Positions 24,277 through 32,697 of a DNA stretch of 64,000 nt are shown piece after piece. The notes below the pieces were generated by a model. That model ran no database searches, had not been told where the DNA came from, and saw only the letters and a list, made by a program, of their open reading frames with translations. This DNA is from OLB9 sp041392785. GTDB lineage: Bacteria > Bacteroidota > Bacteroidia > Chitinophagales > Saprospiraceae. Within the stretch, counting starts at the first letter, position 1. Every line of letters begins with the position of its first letter. A program made the position numbers and the translations under genes. The stretch is from assembly GCA_041392785.1 (NCBI GenBank), contig JAWKLK010000004.1:1-64000 (forward strand), in the 5' to 3' direction.

Positions 24277-26541
24277 ATGAAAACAAAATTGTTTTATCTC
24301 GCATTGGCGGCTCTCTTTACACTTATGTCTTGCCATAAAGACGATGAAACATTTGAATCCAAAGATATTTCGACATTTACAGCCGAAGTGGTACAAGAGA
24401 TTCAGTCATCTATCGTTGGGTATGTCTATGATGAAAATAATGAACCTGTTGTAGACGCTTCAGTACTTATCTATAGCACCCAAGCCAAAACTGACAAAAA
24501 CGGTCTGTTCATTATTGACAATGCTAGGATGGATAAACAAGGTACCTATATTAAAGTGTATAAAGATGGGTACATATTGGGTTCTGATTTTGTATACCCA
24601 CAGAAAAACACCACTACGTATTCGTACACAAAACTTCTTGCTTTATCCAAAAACAAGTCCTTTACAGCATCTGATGGAGGGACTATTGAAGCATCTGGCG
24701 GAGGAAAGATTATATTTCCTGCACAAAGCATCGTCAGATCCAATGGTGAAGTTTTCAATGGAAAAGTGTTTGTTACTGCAAAATATTTGGATCCACAAGC
24801 CACAGATTTATCCGATAAAATGCCAGGAGGATTGATGGCAGATGCTGCCAATGGCAATACTGTAATACTCGGCACTCTAGGTATGATGGCGGTAGAACTA
24901 AGAGATGATGCTGGTAATGAACTCCAATTGGATCCATTAAAACCAGCAGAAGTACAGTTTCCTATTCGCACATCCACGGCACCTGAGACAATCCAACTTT
25001 GGTCATTTGACGAAAATAAAGGCCGATGGAAAGAAGAAGGAATTGCTACAAAAACAAGTGATTTCTATGTTGCCAAGGTATCACATTTTAGTTTTTGGAA
25101 TTGTGACGCGCCCTTCCCTTTAGTAGAAGTTTGTGGAAGAGTTGTGGATGAACAAGGCAATCCAATACCAAATGTCCAGGTTGCTGTGCAAGCAGAAGGC
25201 TTGGGTGTAGCATATGGCTATACAGATTCCGAAGGTAATTACTGTGGTAAAATGCCAAAAAATGCTGTATTGAAAATCACATTTAACAAATTTAATTATT
25301 GCAACCAAGAAGGAAATAGTATCACTGTAGGTCCATTTACTACCAATACTACATTAAGCGATTTTGTATTTGTTCCAATAGATCATAAAATCCTTGAAGG
25401 CACAGTAGTCTGTAATGGCACTCCGGTAACTCGTGGTCTTGTAGTGGTCAACATTAATGGAGTTAGGACAATTTTTTCAACCAATGAAAATGGTGCATAT
25501 CGGATTGATTTTTCCACAATAACCTGCGAATCAACCTTTGAAGCTAAAGTGTTCGGTCTTGATAGAAGTACTTCAAAAACATCTCCTGAATATACGGTGG
25601 CATCTGATAATTTTACTGTCCTGAACATTAATGTCTGCGAAGTCAGTTGCGATTTTGATGTAGAGTTAAAATTTGATTGTGATAGCAGGATTGATGCCAT
25701 TGTGTCCAACGGCAGCGGTGACTATAGTTACACTTGGAGTACAGGAAGTAGTGATGCCTATATAGTTTCGATGGATAGTTTGTTTCAAGTGTTCTGCGTC
25801 ACAGTGACGGATAACCAAACAACCTGTACATCAATAGCGTGTAATTCATTTCAAGCACCTGAGGGCTTTATCAGAACTAATTGTGACAATGGAGAGTTAA
25901 TTTTTAGTAATACTATAAATGATGATGTCACTTCATATTCTTGGAGTAATGGCTCTACAACAAAGGCCACTGTGGCTAGTGCCCCAGGAACTTATTGTGT
26001 AACAGTGACATATAAAAATTTAGAATGTAAGGGAGAATTTTGTGTTGAATACAGTGGACAACTGTATGTGGATAATTCACCGATCTCGTGCAACTTTAAT
26101 ATGTACGAATTCGGCAGTTCACCATTCAGTTATGGATACGCTACTGCTCAACCTGGAATTGAATTATTCTTAAGCTATCCTTTGCAAATTAATGTATTTG
26201 ATATTGGTGGTTTTAAATTCGAACTCTTAATAGCATCTGGACAGTGTTTTGCAGAAACTGAAGTAGAATTACCTCGATTTGAAGGGGTTTTTGATACGAA
26301 CATACGAAACACCTCCTGTAGTACCTGTAATGATGGCCAATTTGATATCGAGTCTGACCCTTCAGGAAGTTGTATTAATTGTACCTATGGTGATATAAAG
26401 ATATTTAAGACAAACGATCTGACCAATGATTTATCAAGTGTCAACGACGCTGGGATGATGCCAAAAGGAAGTTATTACTTAGTATTAACAGATCAAAATA
26501 CCGGGTGTGTGATAGCATTCCGCGAAGTAGAAATAAAATAA
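24277..26541 (+). CDS. Surface-exposed lipoprotein with regulatory-like beta domains
   Basis: The 754-aa protein has a lipoprotein signal peptide with the acylated Cys at residue 19 (LFTLMSC). It continues HKDDE, very close to the acidic export signal that sends Bacteroidota lipoproteins to the cell surface. Carboxypeptidase-regulatory-like beta sandwiches follow near residues 45-105 (VGYVYDENNEPVVDASV) and 285-345 (CGRVVDEQGNPIPNVQV). A third lies near 370-430 and SprB-like modules (YTWSTGS, YSWSNGSTT) near 485-590. No catalytic site is seen. The ECF sigma gene starts 9 bases after the stop, so the lipoprotein may be the outer part of a signalling unit. Confidence 0.85.
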   Translation: MKTKLFYLALAALFTLMSCHKDDETFESKDISTFTAEVVQEIQSSIVGYVYDENNEPVVDASVLIYSTQAKTDKNGLFIIDNARMDKQGTYIKVYKDGYILGSDFVYPQKNTTTYSYTKLLALSKNKSFTASDGGTIEASGGGKIIFPAQSIVRSNGEVFNGKVFVTAKYLDPQATDLSDKMPGGLMADAANGNTVILGTLGMMAVELRDDAGNELQLDPLKPAEVQFPIRTSTAPETIQLWSFDENKGRWKEEGIATKTSDFYVAKVSHFSFWNCDAPFPLVEVCGRVVDEQGNPIPNVQVAVQAEGLGVAYGYTDSEGNYCGKMPKNAVLKITFNKFNYCNQEGNSITVGPFTTNTTLSDFVFVPIDHKILEGTVVCNGTPVTRGLVVVNINGVRTIFSTNENGAYRIDFSTITCESTFEAKVFGLDRSTSKTSPEYTVASDNFTVLNINVCEVSCDFDVELKFDCDSRIDAIVSNGSGDYSYTWSTGSSDAYIVSMDSLFQVFCVTVTDNQTTCTSIACNSFQAPEGFIRTNCDNGELIFSNTINDDVTSYSWSNGSTTKATVASAPGTYCVTVTYKNLECKGEFCVEYSGQLYVDNSPISCNFNMYEFGSSPFSYGYATAQPGIELFLSYPLQINVFDIGGFKFELLIASGQCFAETEVELPRFEGVFDTNIRNTSCSTCNDGQFDIESDPSGSCINCTYGDIKIFKTNDLTNDLSSVNDAGMMPKGSYYLVLTDQNTGCVIAFREVEIK

Positions 26542-26550
26542 ACAGAATCT

Positions 26551-27132
26551 ATGTCCATAGAAGATATAGTACTAGGATGTAAAGAGGGAAACCGCAAATG
26601 TCAGGAAGCTCTGGTGCAGAAGTTTGCACCAGGGCTACTGGCCATATGTCAGAGATATACCTCAGATATACATAAATCCCAGGATGTACTTCAGGATACC
26701 TTTTATATGATTTTTAAAAATTTGCACACCTTACATGACCCAAAAGCATTTTTTAGTTGGGCAAAACGCATAGCTATAAATGCATCTTTGGAATTGCTTC
26801 GAAAACAGCATAAATTTATTTTTGTAGAAATGGAAATAGCCAATGACATGCCTTCGGGTAGTATACCCGATGTGTATTCTACAATGGCCAATGCTGAATT
26901 GATCAAATTGCTTCAAAAATTGCCAAAAACCCTTTATCTTGTATTTAATCTCCATGTCATAGAAGGTTATAATCATCAGGAGATTTCTGACATATTACAG
27001 ATTTCAGAGAGCACTTCACGTGCATCTTTGTTTAAGGCGCGACAAAGACTTATGTCACAACTAAATACTACGCAAACTGTAGATCAAAACTCCATTTACT
27101 TTACCGACAATATAAAACAGTATGGAATATAA
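26551..27132 (+). CDS. ECF-type RNA polymerase sigma factor
   Basis: The 193-aa protein has sigma region 2 at residues ~20-85 (DVLQDTFYMIFKNL with the core-binding helix, FFSWAKRIAINASLELLRK for -10 recognition). Region 4 lies at ~120-175 (LPKTLYLVFNLHVIEGYNHQEISDILQISESTSRASLFKARQRL as the helix-turn-helix). Region 3 is missing, as expected for ECF factors. It lies 9 bases after the surface lipoprotein gene and overlaps the next gene by 11 bases. This arrangement predicts that the downstream membrane protein controls it. No FecR-type anti-sigma gene is present. Confidence 0.92.
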   Translation: MSIEDIVLGCKEGNRKCQEALVQKFAPGLLAICQRYTSDIHKSQDVLQDTFYMIFKNLHTLHDPKAFFSWAKRIAINASLELLRKQHKFIFVEMEIANDMPSGSIPDVYSTMANAELIKLLQKLPKTLYLVFNLHVIEGYNHQEISDILQISESTSRASLFKARQRLMSQLNTTQTVDQNSIYFTDNIKQYGI

Positions 27133-28528
27133 AGATTTTGAATTCCACCTAAAATCTTCCCTTCAGGGTGAAGAGATTCAACTTACAGATAGACAATTAG
27201 CTGCACTTTTGCCAGCTTCAAAAACAGATTATACTTGGAAATGGATAATTTTGATTTCTGGAATAATTGCCTTGGCTACTGCACTATTTTGGTTAGCAAA
27301 TAAGGATAATAATACAAAATCAACAGCATCTTATATCAATAAATCGGCTTCAACCGTACATAATACCCACTCCAATAACAATGATGCCAACATCAAAACA
27401 AAAGTAGATTCTAAAGTGGTGATGTCAAATAACGACAATGTATTTGAAAATACCCTTGAGAATACAGACACTAATGCTACCACATCATCCATTTCAAACC
27501 TTTCTAAAACGTCTATAAAAAGCATAACTCCTGAACATAATGAAACTTTAACATCAGCGATTGAAATAGATAAACATCTAAGTTCTATACCAAATATTTC
27601 ATCATCAATCAATAACACTACAGTCAAATTGGATGCCTTTACGGGCAGTACTGCCTCAGAAAAAATGGGAGCATTACAACAAGATTTAGTACTTCCTGTA
27701 AGCCAACTTACTACACTAGAAGGTCTTGATATGAAAAAAGTTAATTCAGGTCAGAAAATGTTCCAGTTTACAAAAAAGGTACAATGTGCTGATTTTTTCG
27801 TGGGTCGCAAAGTTGCATTTGCCATAATACCTGAAATAGGCATCTTTTATCCATTTAAAAGTTTGGAAAACAATGCATCTGAACCGACACTTATCTTACC
27901 TCTACGCGAGGAAAACGAAACATCTCTCGAAGGACTGTTTGCTGCCTTATATGGTAGAATGACATTCCGTCGCTCAGGTTTTTATATTCAAGCAGGAGTA
28001 TCATATGCTAGACACGTCGAAAAAATGTCACTTTCATATGATTTTATTGAAAAAGATACGACTCGTGGCATCATTTCCACTACAATATCAACCAATGGTG
28101 ACACCATAACAAATATCTATGGAGATATCATAAAAGAAACCCATTTATCTGGAAATAAAATAGTTCATCATTCGTTCAGCCTTATAGATATTCCGATTGT
28201 AGTAGGGTATGAAAAACCCTTTGGAGACTGGATTATAGGCGCAGATTTAGGTGTAAATGTAAATGTGAACATGAAAGCTAATGGAAAAATACTGAGTTCG
28301 GCAACAGATTTTCAACCGACTGATACTAATCCTTATAATTTTAATAAAAATGTGGGATTACAATTGCGAGGGACGCTGCATGCAGGTAGGAATATCAGTG
28401 AAAAATCTAGAGTGTACTTAGGAATTAGAGGAACATACCTGCCAAATACCTATTCTGATGACTCCAACCCCATCACACAATCATACCGTTTTGGAGGTGC
28501 ATATTTAGGTTTGATTTATCGATTATAG
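27122..28528 (+). CDS. Inner-membrane-anchored protein with beta-barrel-like domain, candidate anti-sigma
   Basis: The 468-aa protein has an unusual order. A short cytosolic segment (1-40) comes first, then one hydrophobic helix (41-59), then a ~160-residue Asn/Ser/Thr-rich linker. The last ~240 residues form alternating beta strands like the outer-membrane beta-barrel (OMP_b-brl) fold, ending GGAYLGLIYRL. The ATG overlaps the sigma gene by 11 bases, so the two are translationally coupled. By position the cytosolic 40 residues are the best candidate for sigma binding, and the C-terminus could sense the outer membrane. No zinc-finger anti-sigma motif is present. The anti-sigma role is inference. 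Confidence 0.8.
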   Translation: MEYKDFEFHLKSSLQGEEIQLTDRQLAALLPASKTDYTWKWIILISGIIALATALFWLANKDNNTKSTASYINKSASTVHNTHSNNNDANIKTKVDSKVVMSNNDNVFENTLENTDTNATTSSISNLSKTSIKSITPEHNETLTSAIEIDKHLSSIPNISSSINNTTVKLDAFTGSTASEKMGALQQDLVLPVSQLTTLEGLDMKKVNSGQKMFQFTKKVQCADFFVGRKVAFAIIPEIGIFYPFKSLENNASEPTLILPLREENETSLEGLFAALYGRMTFRRSGFYIQAGVSYARHVEKMSLSYDFIEKDTTRGIISTTISTNGDTITNIYGDIIKETHLSGNKIVHHSFSLIDIPIVVGYEKPFGDWIIGADLGVNVNVNMKANGKILSSATDFQPTDTNPYNFNKNVGLQLRGTLHAGRNISEKSRVYLGIRGTYLPNTYSDDSNPITQSYRFGGAYLGLIYRL

Positions 28529-28602
28529 AAACCAGACCTACCACAACACACAACAACTTTCGAGTATAATCGTTTTATTGTCTTATACAAGTCAAGGTTA
28601 AG

Positions 28603-30396
28603 ATGAGAATTTGGTTATTGTGTTTTTTGCTTGGGTTTGGCATAGTCACCTACGGACAACAAAAAAGTAAACTTGCAATAGAATATTATAATTCTGGGGA
28701 ATTTGAGAAAGCAGCGCAACTTTTTGAAGAGCTGTACCGAGAATCCAATGGAAATAAAAGCTACTTTAACTATTATGTACAGAGCCTTCTAGATTTAGAA
28801 TTGTATGATGAAGTCAATACTATAATCAGTGACGAGCTTAAAAAAAATCCTAATGATGTATCCCTTTATGTTACTCTAGGGAATTTGTATGAAAGACAAG
28901 GTAATGTCCCTCAAGCCAATAAGGAATATCAAAGAGCTATTCAAAATCTAGGTTCGGATTTGACTCATATTTCAAACCTTGCTACCACGTTTACAAATTT
29001 GGCTAAATATGAAATGGCAATAGAGACATACTTAAAAGGAGAAAAAGCATCTAATGTTAAAAACCTTTATGTGTATAATCTAGCAGACTTATATCGCAGA
29101 GTTGGAGATACTAAAAATATGATCAAGTACTATCTCATGCAGGTACAAAAGGATCAAAATTCTATGAATGTTCAGATGTCTTTGCAGCGGTACCTTCAAG
29201 ACAGTGATTATCCTGAACTACAAAAACAACTGTATGAATTGGTTCAAACCAATGTGGATGTGCCATATTACGGAGAACTCCTCCAGTGGACCTTCATGCA
29301 AAATAAAGAATATGACAAAGCATTAAGACAAGCCAAAGCATTAGATAGACAATTTTCTGAGAATGGACATAGAGTTTTCAAAATGGCCGAAATAGCTGTC
29401 AAGGACGAAAAGTACGAAACAGCGATAGACGCTTTTCAATATATTATAGATGAGCACGGCCAAAATTCTACTTTCTATATAGAAGCTCGAAGAGGCTTGC
29501 TCAATACAAGGAAGGTGAGGGTCACTCAAAACTATAATTATTCACAGGAAGATCTCCAGGCATTAAAGAATGAATATAATGTATTTCTGAATGAATTGGG
29601 CAGGAATACACAGACATCGCAGATTATGTACGATTTTGCCCAGTTTACAGCGTTGTATCTCAATGAATTAGACACTGCCATTATAATTCTTGAGGATGTT
29701 CGGCAATTTGGTGGAATCTCACCAGATGAAATCGCAAAAATCAAATTGTCCCTTGGTGATTATTATCTTATGGACGCGGACAGGTGGGAAGCTAGCTTAC
29801 TTTATAGTCAGGTGGACAAAGATTTCAAAGAAGGCATTTTGGGCGAGCAAGCGAGGTATAGAAATGCGAGATTGTCATATTTTTCAGGGGATTTTGAGTG
29901 GGCGCAAGAGCAGTTTAAAATTTTAAAAGGTGCAACTTCTAGACTCATATCAAATGATGCTATTGATATGTCGGTATTTATTTTGGATAATCTCGGACTC
30001 GACACCACAGAACAAACGCTCAACATGTATGCACAGGCTGAATTATTGGCATTTCAAAACAAATATGACCAAGCTTTTTCAAAGTTAGACTCCATAATGA
30101 TTGTTTTTCCAGAACACAGTCTGGAAGATGACGTCCATTATGTCAAAGCCAATTTATATAAAAAATTAAGAAATTATGATGCGGCTATAGCCGAATATAC
30201 TATTATAATTGATAAATTTAAAGATGATATTCGGGCTGACAATGCACTTTTTGAACTAGCAGAGTTGTATGAATATCTACAAAAACCTGACATGGCTAAG
30301 CCACTTTACGAAAAACTGTTTATAGATTATAGCGATAGCACTTTTGCGGTCGAAGCTCGCAAGAAATACAGAATATTGAGAGGAGACGAAATCTAA
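28603..30396 (+). CDS. Exported TPR-repeat protein
   Basis: The 597-aa protein has a signal peptide (MRIWLLCFLLGFGIVTYG, then QQ) and then tetratricopeptide repeats through almost its whole length. Clear repeats lie near residues 21-50 (AIEYYNSGEFEKAAQLFEEL), 88-125, 165-180 and at the C-terminus (AELYEYLQKPDMAKPLYEKL). It should be periplasmic and act as a protein-binding scaffold. It starts 74 bases after the TM-barrel gene on the same strand and could belong to that transcript. The target is unknown. Confidence 0.85.
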   Translation: MRIWLLCFLLGFGIVTYGQQKSKLAIEYYNSGEFEKAAQLFEELYRESNGNKSYFNYYVQSLLDLELYDEVNTIISDELKKNPNDVSLYVTLGNLYERQGNVPQANKEYQRAIQNLGSDLTHISNLATTFTNLAKYEMAIETYLKGEKASNVKNLYVYNLADLYRRVGDTKNMIKYYLMQVQKDQNSMNVQMSLQRYLQDSDYPELQKQLYELVQTNVDVPYYGELLQWTFMQNKEYDKALRQAKALDRQFSENGHRVFKMAEIAVKDEKYETAIDAFQYIIDEHGQNSTFYIEARRGLLNTRKVRVTQNYNYSQEDLQALKNEYNVFLNELGRNTQTSQIMYDFAQFTALYLNELDTAIIILEDVRQFGGISPDEIAKIKLSLGDYYLMDADRWEASLLYSQVDKDFKEGILGEQARYRNARLSYFSGDFEWAQEQFKILKGATSRLISNDAIDMSVFILDNLGLDTTEQTLNMYAQAELLAFQNKYDQAFSKLDSIMIVFPEHSLEDDVHYVKANLYKKLRNYDAAIAEYTIIIDKFKDDIRADNALFELAELYEYLQKPDMAKPLYEKLFIDYSDSTFAVEARKKYRILRGDEI

Positions 30397-30441
30397 GAAT
30401 AGTCCTTTTACAATAAATTTTCCTTTTTTTGCATTTTATGT

Positions 30442-31695
30442 GTGCAGATAAAATACATTGATTTGATAGCGGGAAGATCCAGCGGTTTGAAGTGGTTTTC
30501 GATTTTCTTGGCAGTAGCAGCCATGTGTTGTCTTTTTTACGGATTTTATTTTTCTCGTGTAGTCTCAAATATTGGTTTATTTCTTGCAGGAGTTTTTTCT
30601 ATTTTACATTGGAAGAATACTATAAACGTCTTTAAAGACAACTGGTATTGGACTATCTTTGGCATTGTTATTATCGTAGTACTTTCTGATATTTGGTACG
30701 AAGGATTAGAATTTTTTACTCATCGAGGAGTTATGAAAGCTGCTTTGCTGGTATATCCTACATTTGTTTTTTCGGTTACCAGCGAATATCCAAAAGCAAG
30801 ACAATGGATCCCTGTGGGTATAATAATAACGGTTCTACTATCTTCCATTTATAGTTTATCAGCTTATTTTTCAGATTTTGAAAATTTTAATGTAAGCTAC
30901 AAATCATCAGGAATTATTCCTGTATTGAGTTATGGTGACCATATCAGAATTGGATGGCTCACGGTCATTTCGATTATTTTGGCATTTCAAATTTGGAAGT
31001 CAACCCATTACACATTAGGCCATATTTTCCTTTTTTCCTTTGTGCTTTTTGAAGTCATATTTTTGCATATTCTTGGTTCTAAAACAGGATTAATAACACT
31101 TTATATTGCTCTTTTCATTTTATTACTATTTCATTTTCCTAGGAGATTTAAGTGGGTGTTTCCTCTCATTATTATTTTTGTACTTTCACTGCCTATAGTT
31201 GCCTATTATTATGTACCCACTTTTACAGAGAGGGTAAATTTTATGAAGTATGACTATGAGTTTTATTCTCGAGGAGAATACAGATTGGGACTCAGTGATG
31301 CAGTGCGTTTTTTTTCGCTCAAAGCGGGTTCAGACTTAATCAAAGATGCACCAATAGTAGGTCATGGATTCAGCAATACATTGTCTGTCACGAGGGAATG
31401 GTATGCGCAAAACAAACCTAGTGTACCGCTGACATCACAATTTATTCCGAGTAGTCAGTACATACTATATTGGGTTGGTGGTGGCATTTTAGGAATTGTA
31501 TTATTGCTATGGCATGTTGTATTACCGTTTTCTAAAAAAAGATGTAGATCTAATGCATATTTTTTATCTTTTTTTACTGGGGCTGTTATTAGTTTTCTTT
31601 TTGAGACACCACTTGAATCTCAATTACCATTATTTATTTATGGGTTTTTTCTAGCTTGGTTTTGGTATTCGGCCAATGATTTTGATTCGGTTTAA
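30442..31695 (+). CDS. O-antigen ligase/polymerase-like membrane protein
   Basis: The 417-aa protein has about eleven hydrophobic helices. A large periplasmic loop near residues 255-345 carries GHGFSNTLS and PSSQYILYWVGGGILG. This is the layout of the Wzy_C (O-antigen ligase, WaaL/PglL) superfamily, which transfers lipid-linked glycans to lipid A core or proteins. The start is a GTG at 30442. The ATG 4 bases upstream reads only eight codons in another frame. It lies 45 bases after the TPR gene. Substrate and exact activity are unknown. Confidence 0.82.
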   Translation: MQIKYIDLIAGRSSGLKWFSIFLAVAAMCCLFYGFYFSRVVSNIGLFLAGVFSILHWKNTINVFKDNWYWTIFGIVIIVVLSDIWYEGLEFFTHRGVMKAALLVYPTFVFSVTSEYPKARQWIPVGIIITVLLSSIYSLSAYFSDFENFNVSYKSSGIIPVLSYGDHIRIGWLTVISIILAFQIWKSTHYTLGHIFLFSFVLFEVIFLHILGSKTGLITLYIALFILLLFHFPRRFKWVFPLIIIFVLSLPIVAYYYVPTFTERVNFMKYDYEFYSRGEYRLGLSDAVRFFSLKAGSDLIKDAPIVGHGFSNTLSVTREWYAQNKPSVPLTSQFIPSSQYILYWVGGGILGIVLLLWHVVLPFSKKRCRSNAYFLSFFTGAVISFLFETPLESQLPLFIYGFFLAWFWYSANDFDSV

Positions 31696-31822
31696 TATAA
31701 ATTTGAAAGATTTTCTTATATTACAATGAAAATCAAGTATATAATTTACCAAATGTTTTCATAATACGCTTAAAATTTACTATAAAAAACCTGAACAGAA
31801 TGTCAATAATCAATAATTTGCT

Positions 31823-31830
31823 TACCTTTG
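31823..31830 (+). promoter_or_regulatory. Candidate -7 promoter box for the zinc-ribbon gene
   Basis: TACCTTTG, an exact TAnnTTTG match, 56 bases before the ATG at 31887. The -33 element is not obvious. Confidence 0.5.
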
Positions 31831-31886
31831 CACTCCAAAAATTTTGCGCTATTATCATTTTCGCTTCAAAAATAAATTAAAATTTC

Positions 31887-32639
31887 ATGGCAGCCACGAA
31901 AGAACAAAGTATAATTGATAAACTTAAGTTACTTTATAATTTACAACAAGTAGACTCCAAACTTGACGAAATCTCTGTAATCAAGGGAGAATTACCTATG
32001 GAAGTAAGTGATCTCGAGGATGAAATCTCTGGATTAGGTCTGAGACTTAAGAAATTGGAGAATGCTCTTGCAGAAATGGATAGAGAAGTAAGCCAATATA
32101 ATAACTATATTAAAGAATCAGAAACCCTGATTGCTAGATACGAAAAACAATTGGACAATGTAAAAAACAATCGTGAGTTTGATGCTTTGACCAAGGAGAT
32201 CGAATTACAAAAATTGGAAATTCAGCTTTCTCAGAAAAAATCAAGAGAAGCCACAGCAAATAAAGAATCAAAAGTAGATTCAATGCAAGGCATCAAGGAG
32301 AAATTCGATGAGAGAAATAAAGATCTTGAAACGAAAAAAGTTGAACTTGCAAAAATCATTGAAAAAACTGAAAAGGAGGAAACAAAACTCCGCAAGGAAT
32401 CAGACAAAGCTAGAAAGGATATAGAAGAAAGACTACTTGTTTCCTATGACAAAATTCGTAAAGCATACAGAAACGGATTGGCTGTTGTCACTGTATCTAG
32501 AGGGGCGTGTGGTGGTTGTTTTAACCGTATTCCGCCACAAATGCAAATTGAACTAGGCGCAATGAAAAAAATCATTGCTTGTGAGCATTGTGGGAGAGTT
32601 TTAGTTGATGATACCATTGCTCATCAAATTGAAGAATAG
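31887..32639 (+). CDS. Coiled-coil protein with C4 zinc ribbon
   Basis: The 250-aa protein is mostly a long charged coiled coil (residues ~35-185, heptads such as LEDEISGLGLRLKKLENAL). It ends in a zinc ribbon with two Cys pairs: CGGC near residue 208 and CEHCGRVL near residue 232. This is the zf-RING_7/DUF164 family found in most Bacteroidota, of uncertain role. Members in other phyla have been linked to chaperoning or nucleic-acid binding. It has its own promoter box and a terminator right after it, so it is probably monocistronic. Confidence 0.88.
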   Translation: MAATKEQSIIDKLKLLYNLQQVDSKLDEISVIKGELPMEVSDLEDEISGLGLRLKKLENALAEMDREVSQYNNYIKESETLIARYEKQLDNVKNNREFDALTKEIELQKLEIQLSQKKSREATANKESKVDSMQGIKEKFDERNKDLETKKVELAKIIEKTEKEETKLRKESDKARKDIEERLLVSYDKIRKAYRNGLAVVTVSRGACGGCFNRIPPQMQIELGAMKKIIACEHCGRVLVDDTIAHQIEE

Positions 32640-32667
32640 GTTGCAATTTCAGAAGAACAAAAATATC

Positions 32668-32697
32668 AAACCCCAAATTGCAAAGTTTGGGGTTTTG
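32668..32697 (+). terminator. Terminator after the zinc-ribbon gene
   Basis: AAACCCCAAA (32668-32677) and TTTGGGGTTT (32686-32695) form a perfect 10-bp stem with an 8-base loop, running into TTTTG. It lies inside the 5' end of the next open frame. Confidence 0.75.
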
